From the NCBI GenBank assembly GCA_963831385.1, contig CAWHPW010000005.1, positions 1-64,000 of the forward strand: a stretch of DNA of 64,000 nt. The letters run 5' to 3'. The translations under genes and the position numbers were made by a program. The notes under the pieces are model-generated. The model saw only the letters and a list, made by a program, of their open reading frames with translations, was not told where the DNA came from and made no database searches. Below, in pieces: positions 48,336 through 58,732 of this stretch (position 1 is the first letter of the stretch; every line of letters begins with the position of its first letter). This DNA comes from JACVRX01 sp963831385 (GTDB lineage: Bacteria; Actinomycetota; Actinomycetes; Jiangellales; Jiangellaceae).

Positions 48336-50695
48336 ATGGGCGGGAACGGAACCAGCGCGCCACGGAGCCTGGCCGACGATCTGCGGTCGCGCTCGGACGC
48401 CGAGCTCGGCGCGCTGTTGCGGGCCAGGCCCGATTTGGTCAACCCGGTCCCGGTCGACGTCGCTCAGCTCGCTGCGCGGGCGACCACACGGGCGTCGATC
48501 GTGCGCGCGATCGATCGGATGAACCGGTTCGAGTTACACGTGATCGACGCGATCACAATCCTGTCCGAACCAGTGACGCTGCAAGCCGTCAGCGCCCTGC
48601 TCGGGGTGCCAGAGGCGCCCGTCGGCGCCGCCGTCGACGAGCTACGAACCGCTGCGATCGTCTGGGGCGGTGCCGACGACCTGCGGATGGTCCGCGCAGT
48701 TCACGAAGTCGTTGGCCCATACCCTGCCGGACTCGGCCCACGGTTACGGCTGGTGCTTGCGACGCAGTCGCCAAGCCGCCTCGCGAGCATTGCGGCCGAA
48801 GTCGGCCTCGGTGGTGCGCCCGAGTCCGGCACCGACCGCATCGCTGATCTCATCGAGGACCGGCTCGACGACGTGCTAGCGGAGCTGACGGACGCGGCGA
48901 CCGATGTGCTGCGCATGCTGGCCGAGGGACCGCCGACGGGTCGGGTCGACGACGCCCAGCGCGACGTCAGCGTCGACACCGCCCGGACACCGATCGAGGA
49001 GTTACTCGCCCGCGGCTTGCTCGTTCCGATCGACGCCGGCACCGTCGTACTGCCGCTGGAGATCGGATTGTATCTTCGCGGTGGCGTCCTCCGGCCAGAG
49101 ATCACCACTGAGCCACCAATACCGACGGGTACGCAGAGCGACCAGTCGACCGTCGATCGCACCGCGGGCGCGGGAGCGTTGGAGACGATCCGCCGCATCG
49201 AAACCCTGCTCGACGCGTGGTCCGCCGAACCTCCAGCCATGCTGCGCGCCGGCGGTCTCGGGCGTGCGCGACATGCGGCGTACCGCTCAGGCAATCGACG
49301 CCGATGAGGCTGCGGCCGGGGTGCTTGCCGACCTCGCGTATGCCGCCGGACTCGTCGCGCCGAGCACCGACTTCGACCAGGCGTGGTTGCCGACACCCAG
49401 GTCGGACGCCTGGCGCCGACGTGACCCAGCCGACCGCTGGGTCGTCGTCGCCGGAACCTGGCTCGCCACCACCCGGACAGCAGGGCTGATCGGTACCAGG
49501 GACGAGCGGGACCGCCCAGTCACGGCGTTGAGTCGCGAGCTCGGCCGACCACTCGCGCCGGAGATCAGGAGGCTCGTGCTGAACGTCCTCGCCGACCTAC
49601 CGCCGGGCACGACGCCGGAGCGGGACGACGTCCTCACGGCCGTCCGATGGATCCGCCCGCGCCGGGGCGGTCGCCTGCGCGACGATCTCGTTCGCTGGAC
49701 GCTGCGGGAGGCAGAGGTGCTCGGCGTTACCGGGCACGGCGCGCTCGCCGGCTACGTCCGGCCGCTCCTGGCCGGCCACGACGACCAGGCCGCGTCCGCA
49801 CTCGCCGCCGTACTGCCCGAGCCGCTGGAGCAGATGCTGATCCAGGCCGACCTCACCGCGGTCGCTCCCGGCCCGCTGCGCTCCGACATCGCGCGGGAGC
49901 TGGCGTTGCTGGCTGACGTCGAGAGCCGCGGCGGGGCGACCGTCCATCGCTTCACCGCCGATTCGGTTCGCCGGGCCCTCGACGCGGGTCAGACCGCCGC
50001 GGATGTCCATGCCTTCCTGGCTCGGGTGTCCCGGACGCCGATTCCCCAGCCGTTGACCTATCTGGTCGACGACGTTGCCCGACAACACGGCCGGCTGCGG
50101 GTCGGTGGGGCGTCGTCGTTCGTTCGTTGCGACGACGAGGCAATGCTCGCGCGGATCTTGGCCGACCCGCTGGCCGGAGCGCTCGGCCTGCGCAAGCTGG
50201 CGCCGACGGTTCTCGCGTCGCGATCTCGACCCGGCGACGTTGCTCGAGCGACTACGCGGGATGGAACTGCATCCCACAGCCGAGGCGGCAGACGGATCGA
50301 TTGCGGTCCGCCGCGGCGAGACCCGCCGGGCGCCGGACCGGCCACCGACCGAGCCTCGCGACCGGCCTGCTCCGACCGACGCACTGCTCGCTGCCGCGGT
50401 CAGGGCGATCCGGGCCGGTGACCGTACCACCGCGAGCCGACCGACGGATGCCGCGCCGGCCCGGCTCGGGCGCAGCGCGTCGGCCCAGACCATCGCCGAC
50501 CTGCGTCGTGCTCTCGACGACGGCTCGACGGTGTGGATCGGCTACGTCGACCACGACGGAGCGACCAGCGAACGGGTCGTCGACCCGGTCCGCCTCGAAG
50601 GCGGCTGGCTGGCCGCCTTCGACCACCGAGCCGGCGCGGTCCGGTCGTTCGCCGTCCACCGGATCAGCGGCGTCGCGCCAGTCGATGCAGCATGA
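48336..50695 (+). CDS. Helicase-associated (Helic_C_3/XPB-partner) protein, two frameshifts
   Basis: ATG 48336 opens MGGNGTSAPRSLADDLRSRS. The protein is ~785 residues when frames are joined near 49262 and 50216. N-terminal winged-helix-like repeats (RMNRFELHVIDAITILSE) are followed by a central helical part and a C-terminal ~330 residues holding the helicase-associated domain (TIADLRRALDDGSTVWIGYV near the end). In actinobacteria this gene directly precedes the XPB helicase; it may be its partner in repair. The gap to XPB is 18 bp. A TAACGT -10-like hexamer 7 nt before the ATG and the lack of a ribosome site suggest a leaderless start. Confidence 0.82.
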
Positions 50696-50713
50696 GCCAT
50701 GAGAGGAGCACAC

Positions 50714-52380
50714 GTGACCGACGGACCGCTGATCGTCCAGAGCGACAAGACGCTGCTGCTGGAGGTCGACCACGATCAGGCCGAGGCCTGCCGGCGGGCG
50801 ATCGCGCCGTTCGCCGAGCTGGAGCGCTCGCCCGAGCACGTCCACACCTACCGGCTCACGCCGCTGGGCCTGTGGAACGCCCGGGCCGCCGGCCACGACG
50901 CCGAGCAGGTCGTCGACGCGCTGCTGACGTACTCGCGCTACCCGGTGCCGCACGCACTGCTCGTCGACGTCGCCGAGACCATGGCGCGCTACGGCCGGCT
51001 GCGGCTGGAGAGCGACCCGGTGCACGGCCTGGTGCTGCACACGCACCGACCGGGCGGTGCTCGAGGAGGTGCTGCGGTCGCAAGCGGGTCCGGCCGCTGG
51101 TCGGCGACCGGATCGACGACGACACCGTCGCCGTGCACCCAGTCCGAGCGCGGCACACCTCAAGCAGGTGCTGCTCAAGCTCGGCTGGCCGGCCGAGGAC
51201 CTCGCCGGCTACGTCGACGGCGAGGCGCACCCGATCGAGCTGGTCGAGGACGGCTGGTCGCTGCGGCCCTACCAGCGCGAGGCGGCCGAGGGCTTCTGGC
51301 ACGGCGGCTCCGGCGTCGTCGTGCTGCCGTGCGGCGCCGGCAAGACCCTGGTCGGCGCCGCCGCGATGGCCCAGGCCAAGGCCACGACGCTGATCCTGGT
51401 CACCAACACCGTCGCCGCCCGGCAGTGGCGCGACGAGCTGCTGCGCCGGACCAGCGCTCACCGAGGACGAGATCGGCGAGTACTCCGGCGCCAAGAAGGA
51501 GATCCGGCCGGTCACCATCGCGACCTACCAGGTCATGACCACCCGCCGGAAGGGCGTCTACACCCACCTGGAGCTGCTCGACGCGCGGGACTGGGGCCTG
51601 ATCATCTACGACGAGGTGCACCTGCTGCCGGCGCCGATCTTCCGGATGACCGCCGACCTGCAGGCCCGTCGCCGGCTCGGCCTGACCGCCACGCTGGTCC
51701 GCGAGGACGGCCGCGAGGACGACGTGTTCACGCTGATCGGCCCCAAGCGCTACGACGCGCCGTGGAAGGAGATCGAGAGCCAGGGCTGGATCGCGCCGGC
51801 CGACTGCGTCGAGGTCCGGGTGACGCTCGACCGACGCCGAGCGGCTGGCGTACGCCGCCGCCGAGCCCGAGGAGCGCTACCGGCTGTGCTCCACGCAGCG
51901 ACACCAAGACCCGCGTCGTCGAGCGGCTCGTCGACAGGCACGCGCGGCGAGCCCGACGCTGGTGATCGGCCAGTACATCGACCAGCTCGACGAGCTCGCC
52001 GAGCGCCTCGACGCCCCGGTCATCAAGGGCGAGACGACGGTGCGGGAGCGGCAGCGGCTGTTCGAGGCGTTCCGGGCCGGCGAGCTGCCCGTCCTGGTGG
52101 TCAGCAAGGTCGCGAACTTCTCCATCGACCTGCCCGAGGCGAGCGTGGCGATCCAGGTGTCGGGCACGTTCGGCTCCCGCCAGGAGGAGGCGCAGCGGCT
52201 CGGCCGCATCCTGCGGCCGAAGGCCGACGGCCGCACCGCGCGCTTCTACACCGTCGTCGCCCGCGACACCGTCGACCAGGACTTCGCCGCAGCACCGGCA
52301 GCGGTTCCTCGCCGAGCAGGGCTACGCGTACCGGATCGTCGACGCCGAGGACGTGCTCCACGGCACCGACACCGTGTAGT
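50714..52380 (+). CDS. XPB/Ssl2-type DNA repair helicase, multiply frameshifted
   Basis: GTG 50714 (after GAGAGGAG) begins TDGPLIVQSDKTLLLEVDHD. Domains in order: N-terminal DRD-like part, Walker A VLPCGAGKTLVGAAA, DEVH box IIYDEVHLLPAP, motif III GLTATLVREDGREDD, and C-terminal motif VI EEAQRLGRILRPKADGR, with a final YRIVDAEDVLHG. The frame breaks at about ten places (51044, 51081, 51141, 51157, 51457, 51830, 51899, 51940, 51953, 52290), each by one extra C, G or A. The rebuilt enzyme is ~550 residues. It is a 3'-5' helicase in nucleotide excision-type repair. Confidence 0.85.
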
Positions 52381-52443
52381 CAGATCGGCTCGACGGTCGG
52401 ACCGGGTCTTTCGGGCCTGATGTCGACAGCAGAAGGAGCGACC

Positions 52444-54430
52444 GTGTCCGCCATCGACCCCGTCCTGGCGACGGAGCGTGGATATCTCGCCCAGGCCAGA
52501 GAAGACCTGAAGCGGATGCGCGAGCACACGCTCTCACTCAGGGCGCTGGGCGGCGACCCAGTCTCCGAGGCGTACCAGCAGGCCGCGCTGTACCGGCGGG
52601 CGCAGTCCCTCATCGACGACCCCACGGTGCCGCTGTTCTTCGGCCGTATCGACGTGCAGACCGACGAGGTGTTTCACGTCGGTCGCCGACATGTCATGGA
52701 CGCGGCCGGAGACCCGGTGGTCGTCGACTGGCGCGCCGACATCTCGGGGGCTTTCTATCGCGCGACGCGTAACGACCCGCAAGGCGTGATCCTCCGGCGC
52801 CGGTTCGGGTTTGCCGGGGGCGAGATCACGTCGTACGAGGACGAGCACCTGACCAACCGGACCGAGCAGGACGTGACCAGCCGGATACTCACCGAGGAGA
52901 TCGAGCGACCTCGGGTGGGGCCGATGCGGGACATCGTCGCCACAATCCAGCCGGAGCAGTACGACGTGGTCAGCGCGGACCTGGACCAGACGATCTGCGT
53001 CCAGGGAGCGCCGGGCACCGGGAAGACCGCAGTTGGGCTGCATCGGGCCGCCTACCTCCTGCATGCGCATCGGACGCGGCTTGCCCGCGGAGGCGTGCTG
53101 GTTGTGGGGCCCAACCCCGCGTTCATGCACTACATCGGCCAGGTGTTGCCGACGCTGGGTGAGGTCGATGTCCGGCAGGTCACCGTTGCCGAACTGGTCG
53201 AGAGTGTGCCGGTGCGCGTAGTCGACCCGCCGGAGGTTGCCGCCCTCAAGGGCGATCCACGGCTGGCCGAGGTGATCCGCCGCGCCGTCTGGGGCCATGT
53301 TCGCGAACCGGTTGACGCGCTGGTCTTGCCGCGCGGGTCGCGGCGGTGGCGGATCCCGGCGGGCGAGATTGCGCGATGCGATAGCGGCGCTGCGAGATCG
53401 ACGCGACCCGTACTCCGTCGGTCGCGATCTGCTGCCCCAGCGGCTGGCACATCTCGTCTTGCTGCGCATGGAGGCAGCTGCCGAGGTCACCGACGACCGC
53501 GTGCAGGGAGCCGTCGCACGTTCCCGGCCGGTCCGCGAGCTGGTCGACCAGGTTTGGCCGGCACTTGAACCGGTCCGGCTGGTGATGCGGCTGCTCGGCG
53601 AGCCAGACTTCCTGGCGGCGGCGGCCGGCGACGTGCTCGATATCGATGAGCGCCAGCTGATCCAGTGGACCCGGCCGGCACGTGGCCCGCGCAGCGCGCC
53701 CTGGTCCCACGCCGATGCCGTACTCGTCGACGAGGCGCGGGGGGCAATTGAGCGGATCCCCTCGGTCGGACACGTCGTGCTCGACGAAGCGCAGGACCTG
53801 TCGCCGATGGAGCTGCGCGCTGTGGGACGGCGTGCGGGTTCGGCGTCGGCCACGGTGCTCGGCGACATCGCGCAGGGCACGACGCCATGGGCGACGGAGT
53901 CGTGGAAGACAGCGTTAGACCACCTCGGGACGACCGAGGCGCACGTGCAGGTGTTGCGCCAAGGCTTCCGGGTGCCAGCCGCCGTTGTCGAGCTGTCCGC
54001 TCGCCTGCTGCCGACGATCGCCCCCGCCATCGAGCCGCCCGAGCCGGTGCGGACCAACCCCGGACGGCTCGACGTCGTCGTTGTCGAAGACGTCATGGCA
54101 GGTGCGAATGCTGCTCTCACCGACGTTGCGGGCCGGGAAGGCTCGGTCGGCCTCATCGCCGCTGACGTCGCCGTGCCGCGGCTCCGGGCTGCGCTGGACG
54201 CCGTTGCCCCGCGGGTCGGCAGCCTGGACGACGAGGACGATCCTCGGCTGGTGCTGGTGCCCGCGTCGCTCGCCAAAGGACTCGAGTTCGACCACGTGAT
54301 CGTCGTGGAACCGGCCGCGATCGTCGCAGCCGAGCCGCGCGGCTTGCGCCGGCTCTATGTGGTGCTGACCAGGGCAGTCTCGTCACTGACCATCGTGCAC
54401 GCCCAGCCATTGCCCGCGCCGCTGCGCTGA
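52444..54430 (+). CDS. HelD-like superfamily I helicase, one frameshift
   Basis: AAGGAG precedes GTG 52444. The N-terminal coiled-coil region (YLAQAREDLKRMREHTLSLR) and FFGRIDVQTDEVFHVGRRHV are HelD features. ATPase motifs: Walker A CVQGAPGTGKTAVGLHRAAY, motif II VVLDEAQDLSPMELRAVGRR, and C-terminal LVPASLAKGLEFDHVIVVEP with LRRLYVVLTRAVSSLTIVHA. A single extra base near 53371 shifts the frame. The total is ~661 residues. HelD proteins remodel or recycle RNA polymerase, and some give rifamycin tolerance; whether this one does is unknown. No rifamycin-associated element was seen upstream. Confidence 0.85.
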
Positions 54431-54446
54431 GCGCGCGCCAACGGGT

Positions 54447-54740
54447 CTACGTGCCGAGTCCAGGGGCATTCCGCGACCGGCGGAACCGCCTGACTGCGTA
54501 CAGGACCGCCTGGTGCACACCGACACCCACTCCGGTGTTGAGGAACGCGAGGACAGTGGCCACTGCGATCACGTCCAGCCTCGCCTCGATGAGGTCACTT
54601 GCCAGCAGGAGGACGACCCACGAGACAGTCCCGACGACGAGCGCTGTCTTCCACCAACGCCCGAAGATCAGACCGAACACGATGAGGGTCTCGATCAAGC
54701 CCGTCATCTCCTCGCGTTCGGTTGACGTGTCAGCCCCCAT
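54447..54740 (-). CDS. Small membrane protein with two or three helices
   Basis: A 97-residue protein from ATG 54740 (ATG 54707 is an alternative). Helices are near residues 14-28, 32-48 and 55-75 (WWKTALVVGTVSWVVLLLAS is the core), and the C-terminus is basic. The family is not recognised. It is convergent with the HelD-like gene (16 bp) and divergent from the M20 peptidase (98 bp), where its promoter must lie. Confidence 0.65.
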   Translation of the reverse strand: MGADTSTEREEMTGLIETLIVFGLIFGRWWKTALVVGTVSWVVLLLASDLIEARLDVIAVATVLAFLNTGVGVGVHQAVLYAVRRFRRSRNAPGLGT

Positions 54741-54838
54741 GATGCCGTGTCCGTCCGCCAAGCTTTCCTGCGATCTCGCGCCGGGTGCGGCGGGGGATCG
54801 TTCTGGATGTCTCAAGACGGCTCAGGCAGACTCGAGAT

Positions 54839-56089
54839 GTGCCGCTGAGCGCGATCGAACGCGGGGTCGTCGAGGCCGTCGATCCGGAAGCGATCGTCGC
54901 CGACCTGACGGCACTGGTTGGCCTACCAAGCGTGGGCGGCTCAGCCGCCGAGGTCGCGGTGCAGCGATGGTGCGCCAAGCGGTTGGGCGCCGTCGGCGGC
55001 GATGTCGACTTGTGGAAGCTCGACCTGCCGAAGCTGCGCGCCGCGGCCGGCTACCCAGGGGAGGAGGTGGTACGAAACGAGGCGCTCGGGTGCGTCGCGA
55101 CGTTCGGGGCTCGTCCACCCAGACTGATTTTCGCCGGCCACACCGACGTGGTGCCGTCCGGCGATGTGCGCGCGTGGTCGTCTGACCCCTGGCGATTACT
55201 GCGACACGGTGAGCGACTTCTGGGGCGGGGAGCTTGCGACATGAAAGGCGGGCTCGCTGCCGTGTTCGGCGGGCTTGCCGCACTCCGGGCCAACGGGAGG
55301 ACCATGCCGTCCGTTGCTGTCCACTGCGTCATCGGTGAGGAGGACGGCGGGCTCGGGACGTTCGCGACGCTCGAGCGCGGCCACGGTGGCGGCGCCTGCG
55401 TGCTCGCCGAGCCGACGGATCGTCGGGCAGTCACGGCGAATGCCGGATCCTTGACCTTCCACCTCGAGGTGCCGGGCCGCGCGGCGCATGGGTCCGTGCG
55501 GACACAGGGCGTGTCTGCGCTCGAGGCAGCAACGCCCGTGCTCGCAGCGCTGCGAGAGCTCGAGGCCCGACGCAACCGTGCCGTGGACGCTGTGGTGAGT
55601 CACCTGGACGTCGCCTATCCGTTGTCAATCGGCGTCGTCCGGGCCGGAGACTGGGCCAGCACGGTGCCCGACCTCCTCGTGGCCGAAGGTCGATACGGAG
55701 TACGTCTCGGCGAGTCGGTTGAGCATGCTCGGGCCGAGCTCGAGGCTGCTGTCAGGGCAGCGTGCGCGACCGACCACTGGCTGTCCGAGCATCCCGCCAG
55801 GGTGAGCTGGCCAGGTGGCGTATTCGCACCCGGCCGACTGCCCGAGGGTCATCCGCTGCTCGACGAGGTGCAGGCCGCTTGCGCCGACGCCGCGGACTGG
55901 AAAGTAGAGGCGACGGGAGCGCCGTACGGGTCCGATCTGCGGCTCTATGCCAGCGCCGGCATCCCGACGCTGCAGCTCGGGCCGGGCGAGGTCGCCGCCG
56001 CGCACACCGCAGACGAGTACGTCCTTCTCGCCGATATGGTCGACTGCGCCCGTGCTTACGCCGTCCTGGCTTTGCGGCTCGGCGGCTGA
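54839..56089 (+). CDS. M20-family peptidase (ArgE/DapE/ACY1-like)
   Basis: A 416-residue dinuclear zinc amidohydrolase. The start is GTG 54839. Metal and catalytic motifs: LIFAGHTDVVPSGDV (His, Asp), LGRGACDMKGGLAAVFGG (bridging Asp), HCVIGEEDGGLGTFATLERG (Glu pair), and GPGEVAAAHTADEYV (last His). ASTVPDLLVAEGRYGV is the dimerisation-domain edge. The substrate may be an N-acylated amino acid; DapE proper is usually clearer. The HD gene starts 8 bp later, so they are co-transcribed. Confidence 0.88.
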   Translation: MPLSAIERGVVEAVDPEAIVADLTALVGLPSVGGSAAEVAVQRWCAKRLGAVGGDVDLWKLDLPKLRAAAGYPGEEVVRNEALGCVATFGARPPRLIFAGHTDVVPSGDVRAWSSDPWRLLRHGERLLGRGACDMKGGLAAVFGGLAALRANGRTMPSVAVHCVIGEEDGGLGTFATLERGHGGGACVLAEPTDRRAVTANAGSLTFHLEVPGRAAHGSVRTQGVSALEAATPVLAALRELEARRNRAVDAVVSHLDVAYPLSIGVVRAGDWASTVPDLLVAEGRYGVRLGESVEHARAELEAAVRAACATDHWLSEHPARVSWPGGVFAPGRLPEGHPLLDEVQAACADAADWKVEATGAPYGSDLRLYASAGIPTLQLGPGEVAAAHTADEYVLLADMVDCARAYAVLALRLGG

Positions 56090-56097
56090 ATGCAGTG

Positions 56098-56719
56098 ATG
56101 GACGACCTCCTGGCACGCTGGCGCGACCTCATCGACGACGAGGCCACGGGGCACGAGTTGTTGGCCCGCTGGTCCGAACCCCATCGGCGATACCACGACG
56201 TCGAACATCTGCGCTCTGTACTGGACGCTGTCGACGAGCTCGGCGACGAGGCAGCGGACGTTACGGCGGTGCGTCTGGCGGCCTGGTTCCACGATGCCGT
56301 CTATGCAGGGCGTCCGGGTGAAGACGAGCGAGCCAGCGCGGCAGCTTGCCGCGTCGATGTTGCCGGATCTTGGTGTCGACGACGAGCAGATCGCCGAGGT
56401 CATCCGGCTGGTCGAGCTGACGGCCGCGCACGATCCGGCGGCTGACGACGCGAACGGGGCTGTGTTATGCGACGGGGACCTCGCCGTCCTGGGCGGAGAG
56501 CCAACCGAGTATGCGACCTACGCCGCGGCTGTTCGAGCGGAGTACGCGGACGTCGCCGAGAGCGATTTTCGCAGTGGCCGGATAGCGGTGCTCGAGCGGC
56601 TGCTCACCCACCGACCGCTGTATCGCACGGCTACCGGACGTCAGCACTGGGAGGAGGCTGCCCGACGCAATATCGAGACCGAGCTCAGCCTGCTTCGAGC
56701 CGGCGCTTCCGCCTCCTGA
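56098..56719 (+). CDS. HD-domain phosphohydrolase-like protein, one frameshift
   Basis: The metal ligands H..HD..D are visible in SEPHRRYHDVEHLRSVLDA and RLAAWFHDAVYAG, followed by the C-terminal VLCDGDLAVLGGEPTEYATY. An extra G near 56341 (GCG-G-CAG) breaks the frame. The corrected length is ~206 residues, matching the family of small predicted metal-dependent HD phosphohydrolases. The nucleotide substrate is unknown. Its 3' end overlaps the convergent DUF4031 gene by 35 bp. Confidence 0.8.
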
Positions 56720-56955
56720 GTCCCGCCGCTTCCAGCCGGCGGATCGATCTCCCGGCTGCTCACCGACCACCGCTCCTGCGGCGAGGAGCGCTCGTACATC
56801 TCAGCGGGCACGTCGTAGTGATCGCGTTCAAATCCCCGCGCCGGAATGCCCATCGAACGCGCGAATTCATGCAGCTCGTCATACGACGAGTCGGAGATCA
56901 GATGCGACCACAGCCTCCCGTGCCCCGGCCAGGTCGGCGGGTCGACGAGGATCAC
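56685..56955 (-). CDS. DUF4031 family protein, one frameshift
   Basis: GTG 56955 (overlapping the cutC stop) begins ILVDPPTWPGHGRLWSHLIS, the DUF4031 signature, continuing SSYDELHEFARSMGIPARGF and DHYDVPAEMY. After SSREI an extra G near 56747 breaks the frame; corrected, it ends IRRLEAAGLRRRKRRLEAG at TGA 56685. About 89 residues, normal for the family, whose function is unknown. Confidence 0.75.
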
Positions 56956-57657
56956 AGCGCTGCAGCCACCGCGTCGTCGATCGAGCGTCCGCCAAGACCG
57001 GACCATCGACGCGTCGACGTAGGCCTTCCACGACCCACCGGGACGTACCTGCGGGCCGACATGGAACTTGCGCACGCCTGCCCGGGCCAGCCACGGCACG
57101 TGGTCGGGCTGCAGCCCGCCGCCGGCCATCATCAACTCCGCGATGTACGAGTCGTCCGCCGCGCGCCGGCAGAGCTCATCGAGCCCGGCCGCGACGCCGC
57201 GCGCCGAGCCGGCCGTCAGGACGCTGTCGAGCCGGGGCATCATCCGCAGCCGCTGCCACGCCTTGTCATAGTCGAGCGCATGATCGACGGCGCGATGGAA
57301 CGTCCAGGGCATCGAGCCGAACTCGTCGGCCAGCGCGAGGGTGGCGTCGACGTCGATCTGCACCGTCGGACCGAGAAAGCCGAGGACGAAGCCCTCGACC
57401 CCGGCCTCGGCGAACTGGCGCGCGGCCCCTTGCAGCCGGGTGAGCTCCGAGCCGCTGGTCGAGTAGCCGTCGTTTCCGCGCAGCATGATGCGCAACGGCA
57501 GATCAGACGCGGTCTTGATCTCGCGCACCGTGCTGACGGCAGGCGTCAGACCGTCGGACTCGACTTCCGCAATCACCGCGAGCCGGTCGGCACCGCCGTC
57601 CCGAGCACCTGCGACGTCGCCGGCGCCCAGCACGATGACCTCGAGCAGGGGTCGCAC
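56952..57657 (-). CDS. cutC: CutC-family protein, one frameshift
   Basis: A TIM-barrel protein from GTG 57657: LEVIVLGAGDVAGARDGGAD, PLRIMLRGNDGYSTSGSEL, MPWTFHRAVDHALDYDKAW, DSVLTAGSARGVAAGLDELC and IAELMMAGGGLQPDHVPWLA. The called frame runs straight into DUF4031, but removing one extra G near 56979 (CTC-G-ATC) gives RTLIDDAVAAAL and a stop at 56952-56954 that overlaps the DUF4031 GTG. The protein is then ~234 residues, the family's length. CutC is linked to copper handling in E. coli, weakly supported in general. Confidence 0.85.
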
Positions 57658-57703
57658 CGGCTCAGTGTGCCAGTGGTGTGCGTGCGGCTGGCACCATCGG
57701 AGC

Positions 57704-58046
57704 ATGAGCACCGATCCGCTGCTCGATGCTCGCGCCCGCGTGCTGCACGACCTCGCCGCGCGCGGGCTGGATTCGGCCGACGTCGTCGACGTACTCGAAG
57801 ACGTGGTGACGGAGCGGCGCTGGTGGGTCGGCGAATGGCCCGACGGAGGTTCCTTCGTCGCCGGGCAGGTTGCTCAAGACGTCCAGGACCGGTTGCTGGA
57901 CGCGCGCATCGGTCGCTGGCCGCGCTGCGTCGCATGCGATGAGACCGAGGCCCACGAATTGCACATCGATCCAGAGCTCGGGCCCGAGCCGCGCTGGCGA
58001 TGCGACAAGAGCGGGATCGTGGTCGCGCGCGCTCGGCGAGCTGTGA
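57704..58046 (+). CDS. Conserved small protein, likely frameshifted at C-terminus
   Basis: ATG 57704 begins MSTDPLLDARARVLHDLAAR. The core is WWVGEWPDGGSFVAGQVAQD and a Cys/His-containing ARIGRWPRCVACDETEAHEL, then LGPEPRWRCDKSGIVVAR. The frame would run on to 58297, but removing one extra G near 58031 gives a stop directly after VVARLGEL at 58044-58046, leaving a ~113-residue protein. The Cys pair and final Cys may bind zinc. Function unknown. It is divergent from cutC (46 bp). Confidence 0.7.
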
Positions 58047-58115
58047 GCCCAGGGGCGAGCGTACCCTGCCCCAGCGCCCTCACCGTCCGGCGGCTGCCTT
58101 TGCATTGCAGCGGAT

Positions 58116-58204
58116 CGGAAGAACGGGAGGACCAATGCCGACCTTCGCACCCGCTAACCCAGCTCGCGCAGCTGGCATCCGCGATTGATCCTCCCGTTCT
58201 TCCG
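58116..58204. repeat. 89-bp inverted repeat with 21-bp arms around a small ORF
   Basis: Left arm 58116-58136 and right arm 58184-58204 are inverted copies differing at one base. The 47-bp centre holds a second perfect hairpin (CCAGCT-CGCGC-AGCTGG, 58159-58175). On the plus strand GGGAGGA in the left arm precedes ATG 58135 of a 17-codon frame ending inside the right arm at 58188. It lies between two convergent genes (ends at 58046 and 58225), so a bidirectional terminator is the simplest reading; a small mobile or MITE-like element is an alternative. No target-site duplication is seen. Confidence 0.7.
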
Positions 58205-58224
58205 GTCGCGTCCGCTCTTTCGAT

Positions 58225-58618
58225 CAGGACAGCGCCTCGATTGGTGCGATTGCCACCAGATCCTGCACAGAACGGGCGAGTTGCGCATCGAGTGTGACAA
58301 CGCGTCGGCCTGCAGTCGGGTCAAAGCAACGTACTCGGCGGCATAGGTGTCGGACCACCCGAGCTGGTCAGCAACTTTCCACGCGACTCCCTGAAGAACG
58401 CGGTCGCCGAGTAGTCGAATTCGCAGCCCGCGCACGTAGTCGAGCAGTTGCTCGGCATCCTTCTTGGTCATGTCACCGCGCTTGACTGCTTGGTATAGGA
58501 GAGACAGCAACTGCGAGCGAAGGAGCGTGGGAGCCAGGATTTGGTGCTCGTCGCCAATAGCGATCTGGTCGTGAGCCAGGCGCATCGCCACGTCCGGACC
58601 GATCACGTATTTGGTCAT
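58225..58618 (-). CDS. PIN-domain protein (VapC-like), one frameshift, no visible antitoxin
   Basis: From ATG 58618 the protein begins MTKYVIGPDVAMRLAHDQIA with the first PIN Asp; WSDTYAAEYVALTRLQADAL supplies two further acidic residues. The called frame then runs on with unlikely sequence, but restoring one base near 58300 gives VTLDAQLARSVQDLVAIAPI, the normal PIN end with the last Asp, stopping at 58225. About 131 residues. PIN toxins are RNases. No VapB-like gene precedes it in the 114 bp to groEL. Confidence 0.8.
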
Positions 58619-58732
58619 GGGAGTCCGCTCCTCTCTCTTGACCAGGATGAGCCGGCATACGGCGAAGGGGCGGCGCCCCAGCTCGGGATGAGCCGGAATG
58701 CCGCCCCTTCGTGGAGCGAGATGCAGCTGGAC

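Noticed and set aside
52381..52443. Rifamycin-associated element upstream of the HelD-like gene
   Set aside because: I looked for a long inverted repeat as found before some HelR and rifamycin-inactivation genes; nothing of that kind is present in the 63 bp.
57704..58297. Long version of the small gene at 57704 running past 58046
   Set aside because: The extension is low quality, crosses the inverted repeat and overlaps the PIN gene; removing one extra G gives a stop right after the conserved end.
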